From assembly GCF_017310015.1 (NCBI RefSeq), contig NZ_CP022297.1:2728001-2792000 (forward strand): 64,000 nucleotides of DNA, given 5' to 3'. The DNA is from Marinobacterium iners (GTDB taxonomy: Bacteria; Pseudomonadota; Gammaproteobacteria; Pseudomonadales; Balneatricaceae). Below, piece by piece: positions 45,215 through 54,026 of the stretch. How positions within the stretch are numbered: the stretch's first letter is position 1; every line of letters starts with the position of its first letter. Under the pieces are notes generated by a model. It was not told where the DNA came from. It saw only the letters and a list, made by a program, of their open reading frames with translations, and ran no database searches. Position numbers and translations under genes: made by a program.

Positions 45215-46510
45215 TTATAACCGCGGTTCCGACATGAAACGCTGCAGCACACGGTATAGCCCGTGTGCATCCGCACTTCCCGCCAGTTCACGGATCGAGT
45301 GCATGGCAAACTGAGGCACGCCGACATCCAGCGTGCGCACGCCCAGCTCTCCGGCCGTGATTGGCCCGATGGTACTGCCGCAAGCCATATCGGAGCGCAC
45401 CACAAAACTCTGCACCGGCACCCCTGCCTGAGCCGCCAGGTGCCGGAAGATTGAACTGGTTTCGCTGTTGGTCGCGTAGCGCTGGTTGGCATTGATCTTG
45501 ATAACCGGCCCACGATTGAGCAGCGGGCCGTGGTTATCATCGTGCCGATCGGCAAAGTTGGGATGCACACCATGAGCATTATCGGCTGATATCAACATGG
45601 ACCGGGCCAGTGCGCGATTGCGGTTGTCCACATCCGGCATAAGGCGCTCCAACCACTGCGCCAGCATCGGCCCCTGCGCACCACATGCACTAAGACTGCC
45701 AACCTCTTCATGATCATTGCAGACCAACACCTGCCCCGCACCTGCAGCCGGGGTATCCAGCAGGGCCTGCAGACCAATGTAACAACTGAGCAGATTATCC
45801 AGTCGCGCAGAGGTCAGAAATTCCTGCTCAAGCCCAATCAGCGCAGCGCCCTGGGTATCATAGAGGCACAACTCATAGTCCAGCACCTGAGCCAGATTCC
45901 CCGTACCTTCGCGCATCAACCAATCAGCCAGCAGCTGACGAAAATCCGGCTTCTCATCTGTTTGCCCCATCAGCACCGGCAGGAAGGTCTGCGCATTGAT
46001 GGTGCGGCTGGAATTGGCTTCTCGATCAAGATGAATGGCAAGGCTCGGCACCACCGCGATCGGGCGGCGCAGATCCAGAAGCGTGCTGCAGACATCACCA
46101 TCTTCACTGCGATAGGTCACACGCCCCGCCAGTGACAGATCGCGGTCAAACCAGGGGTTGAGCAAAACCCCGCCATAGACTTCAACGCCAAGCTGGAAGT
46201 AGCCCTTGCGGTGCAGCTCCGGATTCGGCTTGACCTTCAAACAGGGGGAGTCGGTATGCGCCCCAACAAGACGCCACCCCTGATTAACGGCGGCCTCCTG
46301 CTCAGGATGACGCCAGGCGATGATTGAAGATCCATTGCGACGGATAAAGTAACCCTCTCCCGACTCCGGACGCCAGCGCTCAGCTTCGCTCATTTCACGA
46401 AAACCGGCCTTGAGCAGGCGCTGCACCATCTGTTCCACAGCATGAAAGGGTGTGGTTGCCTGATCCAGAAAGCGGATCAGGTCCTGATTGAATTCAGTTT
46501 GCTGTTTCAT
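45215..46510 (-). CDS. apeB: M18-family aminopeptidase (ApeB)
   Basis: A 431-residue M18 zinc aminopeptidase. Metal-site segments are GAHTDSPCLKVKPNPE, NPWFDRDLSLAGRV, and NDHEEVGSLSACGAQGPML. Others are DNAHGVHPNFADRHDDNHGP and MACGSTIGPITAGELGVRTLDVGVPQFAMHSIRE. It trims N-terminal residues, often acidic ones, in the cytoplasm. Its stop is directly next to the stop of the hybrid kinase gene. The 3' end of the FKBP gene overlaps its start by 4 bases, so they form an operon. Confidence 0.94.
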   Translation of the reverse strand: MKQQTEFNQDLIRFLDQATTPFHAVEQMVQRLLKAGFREMSEAERWRPESGEGYFIRRNGSSIIAWRHPEQEAAVNQGWRLVGAHTDSPCLKVKPNPELHRKGYFQLGVEVYGGVLLNPWFDRDLSLAGRVTYRSEDGDVCSTLLDLRRPIAVVPSLAIHLDREANSSRTINAQTFLPVLMGQTDEKPDFRQLLADWLMREGTGNLAQVLDYELCLYDTQGAALIGLEQEFLTSARLDNLLSCYIGLQALLDTPAAGAGQVLVCNDHEEVGSLSACGAQGPMLAQWLERLMPDVDNRNRALARSMLISADNAHGVHPNFADRHDDNHGPLLNRGPVIKINANQRYATNSETSSIFRHLAAQAGVPVQSFVVRSDMACGSTIGPITAGELGVRTLDVGVPQFAMHSIRELAGSADAHGLYRVLQRFMSEPRL

Positions 46511-47031
46511 TGCGCGCCCTCAGCCTTGATCACCTCTATCAGTTCCACCCGAAAAATCAGCGTAGAGTTGGCCGGAATATCCGGGGATGGGCTGGTAGCA
46601 CCGTATGCCAGCTCGGGGGGCAGATAGATCATCGCTTCACCGCCTTCCTGCATCAGCATAAGTCCTTCACGCCAGCCTCGGATCACCTGATTCAGTGGGA
46701 AGGTAGCCGGTTTTTCCCGCGCGTAGGAGCTGTCGAATACCCCCCCGTCCACTCGCGTACCCTCATAGTGAACCACCACCGTATCACGTGCGGTAGGGCT
46801 GGCCCCGTTACCCTTGCGCAGATGTTCGATCTGCAGCCCAGAATCGGTGACGCTGACCGTTTCGCGCTCGCGATTGCTGGCCAGAAATTCATTACCGGCC
46901 TTGCGGGTTTCATCGTTCAGCGCCTTGTCGATCAGCTCCTGACGAAAGCGTTCTTTTTCCGGGTCTTCACCGCACCCGGCCAGCAGGCCGGCAAACGCCA
47001 ACGTCACGACCAGAGATTTCCAGATCTGCAT
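46507..47031 (-). CDS. FKBP-type peptidyl-prolyl isomerase lipoprotein
   Basis: A 174-residue lipoprotein. The signal peptide ends in LLAGC (Cys20). The FKBP domain has VVHYEGTRVDGGVFDSSYAREKPATFPLNQVIRGWREGLMLMQEGGEAMIYLPPELAYG and ends LIFRVELIEV. It should catalyse proline isomerisation in the periplasm, as FklB or FkpA do. Start ATG 47031 has GGAG at about 9 bases; a GTG two codons upstream is possible. It is upstream of and overlaps apeB. Confidence 0.9.
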   Translation of the reverse strand: MQIWKSLVVTLAFAGLLAGCGEDPEKERFRQELIDKALNDETRKAGNEFLASNRERETVSVTDSGLQIEHLRKGNGASPTARDTVVVHYEGTRVDGGVFDSSYAREKPATFPLNQVIRGWREGLMLMQEGGEAMIYLPPELAYGATSPSPDIPANSTLIFRVELIEVIKAEGAQ

Positions 47032-47152
47032 CCTCACACTCTCCGTACATACAGGTGTAAAGCAATGATTTTACATTACCCAGCTCCATGACTACACTCA
47101 CAAAGCTGTAGCTGACGGAACTCGGAGCCCAGAGTGCCTGTCACAGAAGGAG

Positions 47153-47185
47153 CCACCGCCTGATTCAGGTGTTTTTCAGCGGTGG
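47153..47185 (+). promoter_or_regulatory. Nested hairpin in the prc leader
   Basis: CCACCGC pairs with GCGGTGG and encloses CCTGATTCAGG-type pairing. A second palindrome GGAGCTCAGCTCC follows at 47184-47196. Both lie 30-70 bases upstream of the prc start and would fold in its mRNA. Role unknown. Confidence 0.35.
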
Positions 47186-47224
47186 AGCTCAGCTCCAGCC
47201 ACATGATCCGGAGATCCGCCTCTC

Positions 47225-49321
47225 ATGCTCAAGCCTCATTTTCTGACACTCGTCACGGCACTGACACTCACGCTGGGCATCGCCCCTGCACAAGCCAATC
47301 TTGCCCCCGAGCCCATCCATACTCAAACGATGCTGGATGTCGTGACATCGCTGCAGCAGGGGCACTACAACCGGATCGATATTGACGACCAGCTGTCTGA
47401 AGCCGTACTGGATCAGTATTTGGCGACTCTTGACCCTGAACGCAGTCACTTCCTGGCCAGTGACATTCAACAGTTTGAGCAGTGGCGCCACCTGCTCGAT
47501 GATCAAATTCTGCAGGGCGAGACTGAAGCTGCATTCGAGATTTTCAACCGTTATCAAGAGCGACGTTTGCAGCGGTTGAATTACATGATCAGCACCCTGG
47601 AAGACGAAAGCAACACCTGGGATTTCAACCGTGACGACGTGCTGGAAGGTGATCGCTCAGAGGCAGAGTGGATCAAAACCGATGCAGAACTGCAGCAGCT
47701 CTGGCGCAAGCAGTTGAAAAGCTCATTGCTGAGCCTGAAGCTGGCCGATAAAACCACCGAAGAAGCACAGGAAGTTCTGCTGCGACGCTACCAGAACCAG
47801 AAACAGCGCACCGACCAGGCCAAAAGTGACGATGTATTTGAAAGTTTCGTCAATGCCCTGACGCATGAATTTGACCCCCACACCCAGTACTTTTCCCCGC
47901 AAGGGTCCGAGAACTTCCAGATCAACATGAGTCTTTCTCTGGAAGGTATCGGTGCTGTATTGCAGTCGGAAAACGACCAGACCAAGGTCGTACGACTGGT
48001 ACCGGCCGGTCCCGCTGACAAAACCGGCCAGCTGAAGCCCGCTGACATCATCGTGGGTGTCGGACAGGGTGAAGACGGTGCCATTGAAGATGTGGTGGGT
48101 ATGCGCCTGGATGATGTTGTCAGCAAGATTCGCGGTCCCAAGGGCACATTGGTGCGCCTGGAGGTGATCCCCGCCGATGCAGTCGATCGTCAAGCCCGCA
48201 AAGTCATAAGGATCGAACGCAACAAGGTAAAACTCGAAGAGCAGGCTGCCCGCAAGCGAGTACTGGAGCTTAACCGTGACGGCAAGGAGTTCAAGCTCGG
48301 CGTCATCGAAATACCGACATTTTACATCGACTTTGAAGCCCTGCAGAAGGGTGATCCCGACTACAAAAGCACCACACGTGACGTGGAAAAGCTTATCCAT
48401 GAGCTGCGTGAAGAAAAGATTGACGGCCTGATAGTCGATCTTCGCAACAACGGCGGCGGCTCGCTGCGTGAAGCCAACGAGCTGGTAGGTCTTTTCATCC
48501 AGCGCGGCCCCACCGTTCAGATTCGCGATGCCTCCGGTCGCGTTGACATTTTGGGTGACTTCGATCCGAAGGTAGCCTGGGATGGTCCCATGGCCGTTAT
48601 CGTCAACCGCCTGAGTGCTTCTGCCTCCGAAATTTTCGCCGGCGCCATACAGGATTACAACCGAGGCATTCTCATTGGCAACCGCACCTTTGGCAAGGGT
48701 ACCGTCCAGACCCTGCAGCCGATCGAACACGGCCAGGTAAAACTGACCCACGCCAAGTTTTACCGCATCTCCGGCGACAGTACCCAGCACCGCGGAGTAG
48801 AGCCTGATATTCACCTCCCTTCTCTGTACACGGTTGAAGACATTGGAGAAAGCGCACTGGACAAGGCGCTGCCCTGGGACCAGGTACGCCCGGTTCGACA
48901 TGGTCGCTTCCCCAGCCTGTCACCCTTTATGCAGCAACTGTTGGAAAGACATCAGGCCCGTACCGAAGCCGATCCGGATTTTATCTTCATGCGCAAACAG
49001 GTAGAGCACCTGGAAAAACAGAAGAAAATCACCCATATCACACTCAACCAAGACACGCTGCAACAGGAGCGAGAGACCAACGAGAACTGGCTGCTGAGCG
49101 TTGAGAACGAACGTCGCGCCGGCCTTGGGCTGCCGCCTGTGAAGACCCTGGCCGAAGTTGATGATACGCTGCCCAAAGATGAGCAGGGACGCCCAATCAA
49201 TCCCGAGTCAGAAGCGATTCTGGCCGAGAGCGGTGAAGTTCTGCTCGACTTGATTGACCTGACTCTAAGCCACACAGCCGCCCTGCCGGACCACATATCG
49301 AACCGAAAGGCGATGGAGTAA
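47225..49321 (+). CDS. prc: Carboxyl-terminal processing protease Prc (Tsp)
   Basis: A 698-residue periplasmic protease. A signal peptide of about 25 residues ends ALA-like (GIAPAQA). A helical N-domain and a PDZ domain (INMSLSLEGIGAVLQSENDQTKVV..RLVPAGPADKTGQL) follow. The S41 catalytic core has VIVNRLSASASEIFAGAIQDYNRG (Ser) and GNRTFGKGTVQ (Lys). The DUF3340-type C-terminal domain makes it the ~680-residue enterobacterial size. Prc trims proteins with hydrophobic C-termini, including cell-wall hydrolases, usually with adaptor NlpI. Confidence 0.95.
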   Translation: MLKPHFLTLVTALTLTLGIAPAQANLAPEPIHTQTMLDVVTSLQQGHYNRIDIDDQLSEAVLDQYLATLDPERSHFLASDIQQFEQWRHLLDDQILQGETEAAFEIFNRYQERRLQRLNYMISTLEDESNTWDFNRDDVLEGDRSEAEWIKTDAELQQLWRKQLKSSLLSLKLADKTTEEAQEVLLRRYQNQKQRTDQAKSDDVFESFVNALTHEFDPHTQYFSPQGSENFQINMSLSLEGIGAVLQSENDQTKVVRLVPAGPADKTGQLKPADIIVGVGQGEDGAIEDVVGMRLDDVVSKIRGPKGTLVRLEVIPADAVDRQARKVIRIERNKVKLEEQAARKRVLELNRDGKEFKLGVIEIPTFYIDFEALQKGDPDYKSTTRDVEKLIHELREEKIDGLIVDLRNNGGGSLREANELVGLFIQRGPTVQIRDASGRVDILGDFDPKVAWDGPMAVIVNRLSASASEIFAGAIQDYNRGILIGNRTFGKGTVQTLQPIEHGQVKLTHAKFYRISGDSTQHRGVEPDIHLPSLYTVEDIGESALDKALPWDQVRPVRHGRFPSLSPFMQQLLERHQARTEADPDFIFMRKQVEHLEKQKKITHITLNQDTLQQERETNENWLLSVENERRAGLGLPPVKTLAEVDDTLPKDEQGRPINPESEAILAESGEVLLDLIDLTLSHTAALPDHISNRKAME

Positions 49322-49325
49322 ACGC

Positions 49326-50117
49326 ATGAAGCTGGGCAAGGTGAGTATTCTGCTGTTGGTACTGGTGCCAATGTTGCTGGCAATCGCCGCGGTCGCAAGC
49401 TACTTTGCCTACCAGAAAATGCAGTCCCAGCATGAAGTGAATTTGGCGGACCTGGAAAAGTTTGGCTACGAAATGGTCCCCAGCAACACGTACACTGAAA
49501 GCACAGGCGCTCTGGGCGCCCAGCAGCTTCCGGCCACCTTTACCGAGAAAAAACTCACCCCCACAGAGCGCGTGATCCGCGGCCTTATGCAGGATAAGGA
49601 GAACCTGCTGGCCGAGCAGGATACTCTCAAAAGCGAAATTGATGCGCTGAAACAGCAGATCACTGAGTTGCAGGAATACAAACGCCTGAACCAGCACTTT
49701 GCTCCCGAAACCTTCGAAGATGAACTGGCCCGAACCAAGACTCAGCTCAAGGCCATTCTGGCGCGGATGCCCGAAGCCGATCAGTTCAGCAATGTTCGTC
49801 TTGAGATCATGGCCGCCGCCGGCATGCAGGAGTACCGGCGTTTTGTCAGCACCAACCGCCTGATGCTGGAGCAGCCTCAGCGCGGCAAAATTGTCAGCGA
49901 GCACCTGCCCGCTTTTGCCTTCTGCGTTGGAAGCGCCACAGAACTTGCCGCGAACAGCCGCGCTGAAGAACGCCTGCTGATCGACTGGTTCAACCAACCC
50001 GACGACACCACACTGCCAACAGCCCTGGACGAAGACCTGGCCAAACTGCTTCCCACCTGCCAAAAGCCTCTGCGCGAACAGCTTGAAGCTTCACTTCCCG
50101 AGATCATTGCCGGATAA
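49326..50117 (+). CDS. Membrane-anchored coiled-coil protein, function unknown
   Basis: A 263-residue protein with one N-terminal transmembrane segment (about 7-28) and a periplasmic body. Residues 88-120 form a coiled coil (DKENLLAEQDTLKSEIDALKQQITELQEY). The C-terminal half holds two cysteines that could pair (C in AFCVGSATELAAN and C in LLPTCQKPLREQ). I do not recognise a family. It starts 4 bases after the prc stop, so it is likely co-translated with Prc and may be a Prc partner or substrate; that is inference. Confidence 0.65.
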   Translation: MKLGKVSILLLVLVPMLLAIAAVASYFAYQKMQSQHEVNLADLEKFGYEMVPSNTYTESTGALGAQQLPATFTEKKLTPTERVIRGLMQDKENLLAEQDTLKSEIDALKQQITELQEYKRLNQHFAPETFEDELARTKTQLKAILARMPEADQFSNVRLEIMAAAGMQEYRRFVSTNRLMLEQPQRGKIVSEHLPAFAFCVGSATELAANSRAEERLLIDWFNQPDDTTLPTALDEDLAKLLPTCQKPLREQLEASLPEIIAG

Positions 50118-50155
50118 ATACTGGGCAGCCACTGGCAAAAGCCAGCCACCCTCTG

Positions 50156-50161
50156 TATAAT
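50156..50161 (+). promoter_or_regulatory. Consensus -10 box upstream of rpsA
   Basis: TATAAT lies 149 bases before the rpsA start. The -35 at 17 bases upstream (TGGCAA) is only 3/6, so the promoter call is moderate. Confidence 0.45.
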
Positions 50162-50187
50162 TTTGCAACTTTATATTTTCCCATTTC

Positions 50188-50215
50188 GCGGACACATCGC
50201 CAGCCCAGTGTCCGC
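50188..50215 (+). promoter_or_regulatory. Hairpin in the rpsA leader, candidate S1 autoregulatory element
   Basis: Perfect 8-bp stem GCGGACAC/GTGTCCGC with a 12-base loop, inside a ~150-base leader between the -10 and the start of rpsA. In enterobacteria S1 binds its own structured leader, which lacks a classical Shine-Dalgarno. Here the start region (AGGAT 8 bases upstream) also has only a moderate one. Confidence 0.5.
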
Positions 50216-50309
50216 CGAGATGGTTATCGCTAACCGACCCTGTATAGCTGGCATACAGGCTGGAAAGCTGCCACACACCTAACCGGCAGCGACAATATAG
50301 GATACTTTC

Positions 50310-51992
50310 ATGAGCGAAAGCTTTGCTGATCTGTTTGAAGAATCCCTGCAAGACATTGCCATGACCCCCGGCACCCTCGTTATGGGTGAAGTTGTCGACA
50401 TCGACAGCGACTGGGTTACAGTCAACGCTGGTCTGAAATCCGAAGCCGTTATCCCCCGTTCACAGTTCCTGAACGACAACAACGAGCTGGAAATTCAGGT
50501 TGGTGATTCCGTCAAGGTTGCACTGGAAGCGGTTGAAGACGGCTTCGGTGAAACCCGCCTGTCCCGTGAAAAAGCCAAGCGCGCTGAAGCCTGGGAAGTT
50601 CTGCAGAAGAAATTCGACGCAGAAGAGACTGTTAAAGGCTACATCTCCGGCAAGGTCAAGGGCGGCTTCACTGTCAGCATCAACAACATTCAGGGCTTCC
50701 TGCCGGGCTCCCTGGTTGATGTTCGTCCGGTGCGTGATGTTGACCACCTGGAAGGCAAAGAGCTTGACTTCAAACTGATCAAGCTGGATCCGAAGCGCAA
50801 CAACATCGTTGTTTCTCGTCGTGCCGTTCTGCAGGAAGCCAACAGCGCTCAGCGCGAAGAGCTTCTGGCCACCCTGGAAGAGGGTCAGATCGCCAAGGGT
50901 TACGTCAAGAACCTCACCAACTACGGTGCGTTCATCGATCTGGGTGGTGTTGACGGCCTGCTGCACATCACTGACATGGCGTGGAAGCGCATCTCTCACC
51001 CGAGCGAAATGCTGAACCCGGGCGATGAGATCTCTGTCAAGATCATCAAGTTCGACAAGGAAACCAACCGTATCTCCCTCGGCCTGAAACAGCTGAGCGA
51101 AGATCCGTGGGATGACATCAAGGATCGTTACCCGGCCGGTACCAAGGTTGCTGCACGCGTCACCAACCTGACCGACTACGGCTGCTTCGCCTCCATCGAA
51201 GATGGTGTTGAAGGCCTGGTACACGTATCTGAAATGTCCTGGACCAACAAAAACATCCACCCGTCCAAGATCGTTAACATCGGCGACGAAGTGGAAGTGA
51301 TGATCCTGGACGTTGACGAAGAGCGTCGTCGTATCTCCCTGGGTATCAAGCAGTGCACCATCAACCCGTGGATCTCCTTCTCCGAGCAGCACGCTGCCGG
51401 CGACAAGGTCAGCGGCACCATCAAGACCATCACTGACTTCGGTATCTTCGTAGGTCTGGATAACGATCTTGACGGTCTGGTTCACATGTCCGACATCTCT
51501 TGGGAAGCCGATCCTGAAACTGCACTGCGTCAGTTCAAGAAAGGTGACGAAGTTGAAGCCGTCATCCTGTCTATCGACGCCGAGAAAGAGCGCATCTCTC
51601 TGGGCATCAAGCAGCTGGAAAGCGATCCGTTCGCTGAATACCTGGCCGCTAACGACAAGGGAACCATCGTAACCGGTACCGTGAAGAGCGTTGAGCCGAA
51701 AGCTGCTGTTATCGAGCTGGCTGAAGGCATCGAAGGCACTCTGAAAGTATCCGAGATCGCTGCTGAGCGCATCGACGATGCCACTACGGCACTCAAGGTA
51801 GGCGAAACTGTTGAAGCCAAGATCACAGCTGTTGACCGTCGCAACCGCGTCATCAACCTGTCGATCCGCGCCAAAGATCAGGCTGAAGAGAAAGCAGCCA
51901 TCAGTGCAGTTCGCAACCAGGAAGTTGAAGTTCCGGGGCCGACCACTATCGGTGATCTGATCAAGCAGCAGATGGCCAACCAGAACAACTGA
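50310..51992 (+). CDS. rpsA: 30S ribosomal protein S1
   Basis: A 560-residue protein with six S1 repeats. The first two bind the ribosome, e.g. GTLVMGEVVDIDSDWVTVNAGLKSEAVIPRSQF and VKGYISGKVKGGFTVSINNIQGFLPGSLVDVRP. Four RNA-binding repeats follow, with LTNYGAFIDLGGVDGLLHITDMAWKRISHP and LTDYGCFASIEDGVEGLVHVSEMSW, the HV/IT-D/SEMSW pattern of the family. It unwinds mRNA at the 30S subunit. The ATG at 50310 fits the family N-terminus (MSESFADLFEESL). A terminator follows. Confidence 0.97.
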   Translation: MSESFADLFEESLQDIAMTPGTLVMGEVVDIDSDWVTVNAGLKSEAVIPRSQFLNDNNELEIQVGDSVKVALEAVEDGFGETRLSREKAKRAEAWEVLQKKFDAEETVKGYISGKVKGGFTVSINNIQGFLPGSLVDVRPVRDVDHLEGKELDFKLIKLDPKRNNIVVSRRAVLQEANSAQREELLATLEEGQIAKGYVKNLTNYGAFIDLGGVDGLLHITDMAWKRISHPSEMLNPGDEISVKIIKFDKETNRISLGLKQLSEDPWDDIKDRYPAGTKVAARVTNLTDYGCFASIEDGVEGLVHVSEMSWTNKNIHPSKIVNIGDEVEVMILDVDEERRRISLGIKQCTINPWISFSEQHAAGDKVSGTIKTITDFGIFVGLDNDLDGLVHMSDISWEADPETALRQFKKGDEVEAVILSIDAEKERISLGIKQLESDPFAEYLAANDKGTIVTGTVKSVEPKAAVIELAEGIEGTLKVSEIAAERIDDATTALKVGETVEAKITAVDRRNRVINLSIRAKDQAEEKAAISAVRNQEVEVPGPTTIGDLIKQQMANQNN

Positions 51993-52015
51993 TTTTCCTC
52001 TTCAGTTGCAACACT

Positions 52016-52043
52016 AAGGGGCGCCCATGGCGCCCCTTTTTTT
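52016..52043 (+). terminator. Terminator of rpsA
   Basis: Perfect 10-bp stem AAGGGGCGCC/GGCGCCCCTT with loop CAT and seven T's, 25 bases after the rpsA stop. Confidence 0.95.
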
Positions 52044-52102
52044 GTCTGTACCTTTCAGATCAAACAGCTCGGGTCACTGCCCTGAGCCACAAGCCCCGCG
52101 GC

Positions 52103-52549
52103 TCAGTAATCCTCATCCAGTACAAAGTCGATCAGCTGATCATCACTGATCTCGTTATCACGCACTTCATACACGCTCAATACCGATGAGTTGGCATGAA
52201 TCACTGACTTGCGCTCACCCGTCAGCAACGGGTGCCAGTCCGGCAACTCCTGGCCTTCATGAATCAGCCGATAACTGCAACTGGGTGGCAGCCAGTCAAA
52301 ACTCTCCACATCCTCGGGCTTGAGCTTGATGCAGCTGGGCACTAACTGACAGCGCTTTTCATACTCTGTGCAATGGCAGTCGTTCAGATCCAACAGATGA
52401 CATACGACGGTGGTGTAAAAGACCTCCCGAGTATCCTCATCCTCCACCTTATGCAGACAGCACAACGCACACCCATCACAAAGGGACTCCCACTCTTGAG
52501 GGGTCATCTCCTTCAGGCCCTTGCGGCGCCAGAACACTTCCTGCGCCAT
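52103..52549 (-). CDS. ycgN: YcgN-family Zn/Fe-chelating cysteine protein (UPF0260)
   Basis: A 148-residue protein. CDGCALCCLHK near residue 24 and NDCHCTEYEKRCQLVPSC near 56 form a cysteine cluster typical of the family (CxxCxxCC). WLPPSCSYRL follows. The family is thought to bind iron-sulfur or zinc; its function is unknown. It lies 2 bases after ycgL in the rnd-ycgL-ycgN set. Confidence 0.92.
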   Translation of the reverse strand: MAQEVFWRRKGLKEMTPQEWESLCDGCALCCLHKVEDEDTREVFYTTVVCHLLDLNDCHCTEYEKRCQLVPSCIKLKPEDVESFDWLPPSCSYRLIHEGQELPDWHPLLTGERKSVIHANSSVLSVYEVRDNEISDDQLIDFVLDEDY

Positions 52550-52551
52550 AC

Positions 52552-52848
52552 TCAGCGCACCCCGGTCTCGGGCCGGTTCTTGAACAGATCCAGCATATAC
52601 TCCTCCTTCTGAGGCGGCATCTGCAGGTAGTACCCTCGACTGTCCAGATCATCCAGAAGCTTTGCCGTGCTTTCGACCCGTGCCAGCTTGCGGTTTGGCG
52701 TCATCGGCATATCCATGACGTGCACGGGCTGACCAAACATCTCCAGCAAAGCCTCGGGGACACGCTCCAACTGCTCGCGCTTGTCTACGTAAAGATACAT
52801 CTCATCCTTGCGCGGACTCTTGAAGATACTCAAAATTATCATCATCAA
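52552..52848 (-). CDS. ycgL: YcgL-domain protein
   Basis: A 98-residue protein beginning like YcgL (SIFKSPRKDEMYLYVDKREQLERVPEALLEMFGQP), with the conserved TPNRKLARVESTAKLLDDLDSRGYYLQMPP. A short acidic fold of unknown function, perhaps in RNA or redox biology. It overlaps the rnd end by 4 bases. Confidence 0.92.
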   Translation of the reverse strand: MMMIILSIFKSPRKDEMYLYVDKREQLERVPEALLEMFGQPVHVMDMPMTPNRKLARVESTAKLLDDLDSRGYYLQMPPQKEEYMLDLFKNRPETGVR

Positions 52849-54026
52849 CTCGTTTCAAACTGTTCGATTCGATTCAACAGGGCATCGCCCACCAGTGGCT
52901 TGCGCCAGCCGGAAAGACTGGGTGGCAGGTGATAATGCCCCTCTGCATCACGTGAGCGTATGAGCGCATCAAGGTCTCGCTTGCGCAACAGTATTTCAGG
53001 CAAGAGATCATTCGCGCCTGCCGCCTGACGGCCAATTGACCGTAATTGCTTGAGCCGTTTGTTCCAGACATAGTGCAACGGGCGATCGATCTCGGCCGGC
53101 GGGTTTTGGCGGGCCGATTCAGGAGCGGCCGCGATTATTGCCATAATCGCCTGTCCGTACTCACGCATGATACGACCACGCTTGATAATGGCATCCAGAT
53201 GCTGCTCGTTCTGAGGCATCCGTTCAGCGATTTCCAGCAGCATTTCGTTACGCAGCAGACGATTGCGAGACATATCGCGCTCACGGCAGGTTTGTTCCCG
53301 CCATGCACTGAGATCACGCAGCAAGGCACGTCGCACATCATCCAGATGCCATACCTGACTGAAGCGCTGAAAGTATGCTTGCGGGTCTGCTTCATCAGCC
53401 GCCATTACACTTGCACCAATGCTTTCGCACTCTTCCATTACCCAGCTCAGACGCCCTCGCGCCTCAAGCTGCTCGTGCTGCATCAGAGCCAGAACTGGCA
53501 AATAGGCCACATCCAGTGCCGCATAATGTTCCTGTTCAGCCGTAAGTGGACGCTGCAGCCAATCGGAGGTGGTCTCGCCCTTGCCCAGTTCAACCTCAAG
53601 CGCATACGCTACCAAGCGCTGCAGGCCCATACTGAACCCCCAGCCCGCAAAGGCGGCGCCCACCTGAGTATCATAGAGCGGCTGCGGCAGTACGCCGTAG
53701 CTATGGCGAAACAGCTCCATATCCTCATTACCGGCATGCAGAACCTTGAGCACATCTGGCGCACGCAGCACTTCTGCCAGCGGTGACATGTCCTCAACCT
53801 GAAGCGGGTCAATCAGATAACAGCCCTGGTCATCCGCTATCTGGATCAGGCCCGGTATGGGATAGAAGGTTTCGGTACGCATGAATTCGGTATCAAGCGC
53901 GATCAACGGCAACTGCAGCCACTGCTGGCAGTAATGCATCAGTGTTGCGGTATCGTTGATCCAGATCGGGCTGGCCGCAGCCTGTTGCAGCCGATGCCAG
54001 TCATAACGCTGCATCAATTCAGTCAT
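52845..54026 (-). CDS. rnd: Ribonuclease D
   Basis: A 393-residue 3'-5' exoribonuclease that trims tRNA and other RNA 3' ends. DEDD signatures: LIALDTEFMRTETFYPIPGLIQIAD (Exo I, D-x-E) near 38-62, VLKVLHAGNEDMELF (Exo II), and HYAALDVAYLPVLALM (Exo III, Y/D). The HRDC domain follows at about 210-290. It overlaps the end of recR by 8 bases. Confidence 0.94.
   Translation of the reverse strand: MTELMQRYDWHRLQQAAASPIWINDTATLMHYCQQWLQLPLIALDTEFMRTETFYPIPGLIQIADDQGCYLIDPLQVEDMSPLAEVLRAPDVLKVLHAGNEDMELFRHSYGVLPQPLYDTQVGAAFAGWGFSMGLQRLVAYALEVELGKGETTSDWLQRPLTAEQEHYAALDVAYLPVLALMQHEQLEARGRLSWVMEECESIGASVMAADEADPQAYFQRFSQVWHLDDVRRALLRDLSAWREQTCRERDMSRNRLLRNEMLLEIAERMPQNEQHLDAIIKRGRIMREYGQAIMAIIAAAPESARQNPPAEIDRPLHYVWNKRLKQLRSIGRQAAGANDLLPEILLRKRDLDALIRSRDAEGHYHLPPSLSGWRKPLVGDALLNRIEQFETS

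Noticed and set aside
47723..48901. 392-residue minus-strand frame within prc
   Set aside because: Antisense shadow of prc, with no recognisable motifs.
50460..51485. 341-residue minus-strand frame within rpsA
   Set aside because: Antisense shadow of the repeated S1 domains.
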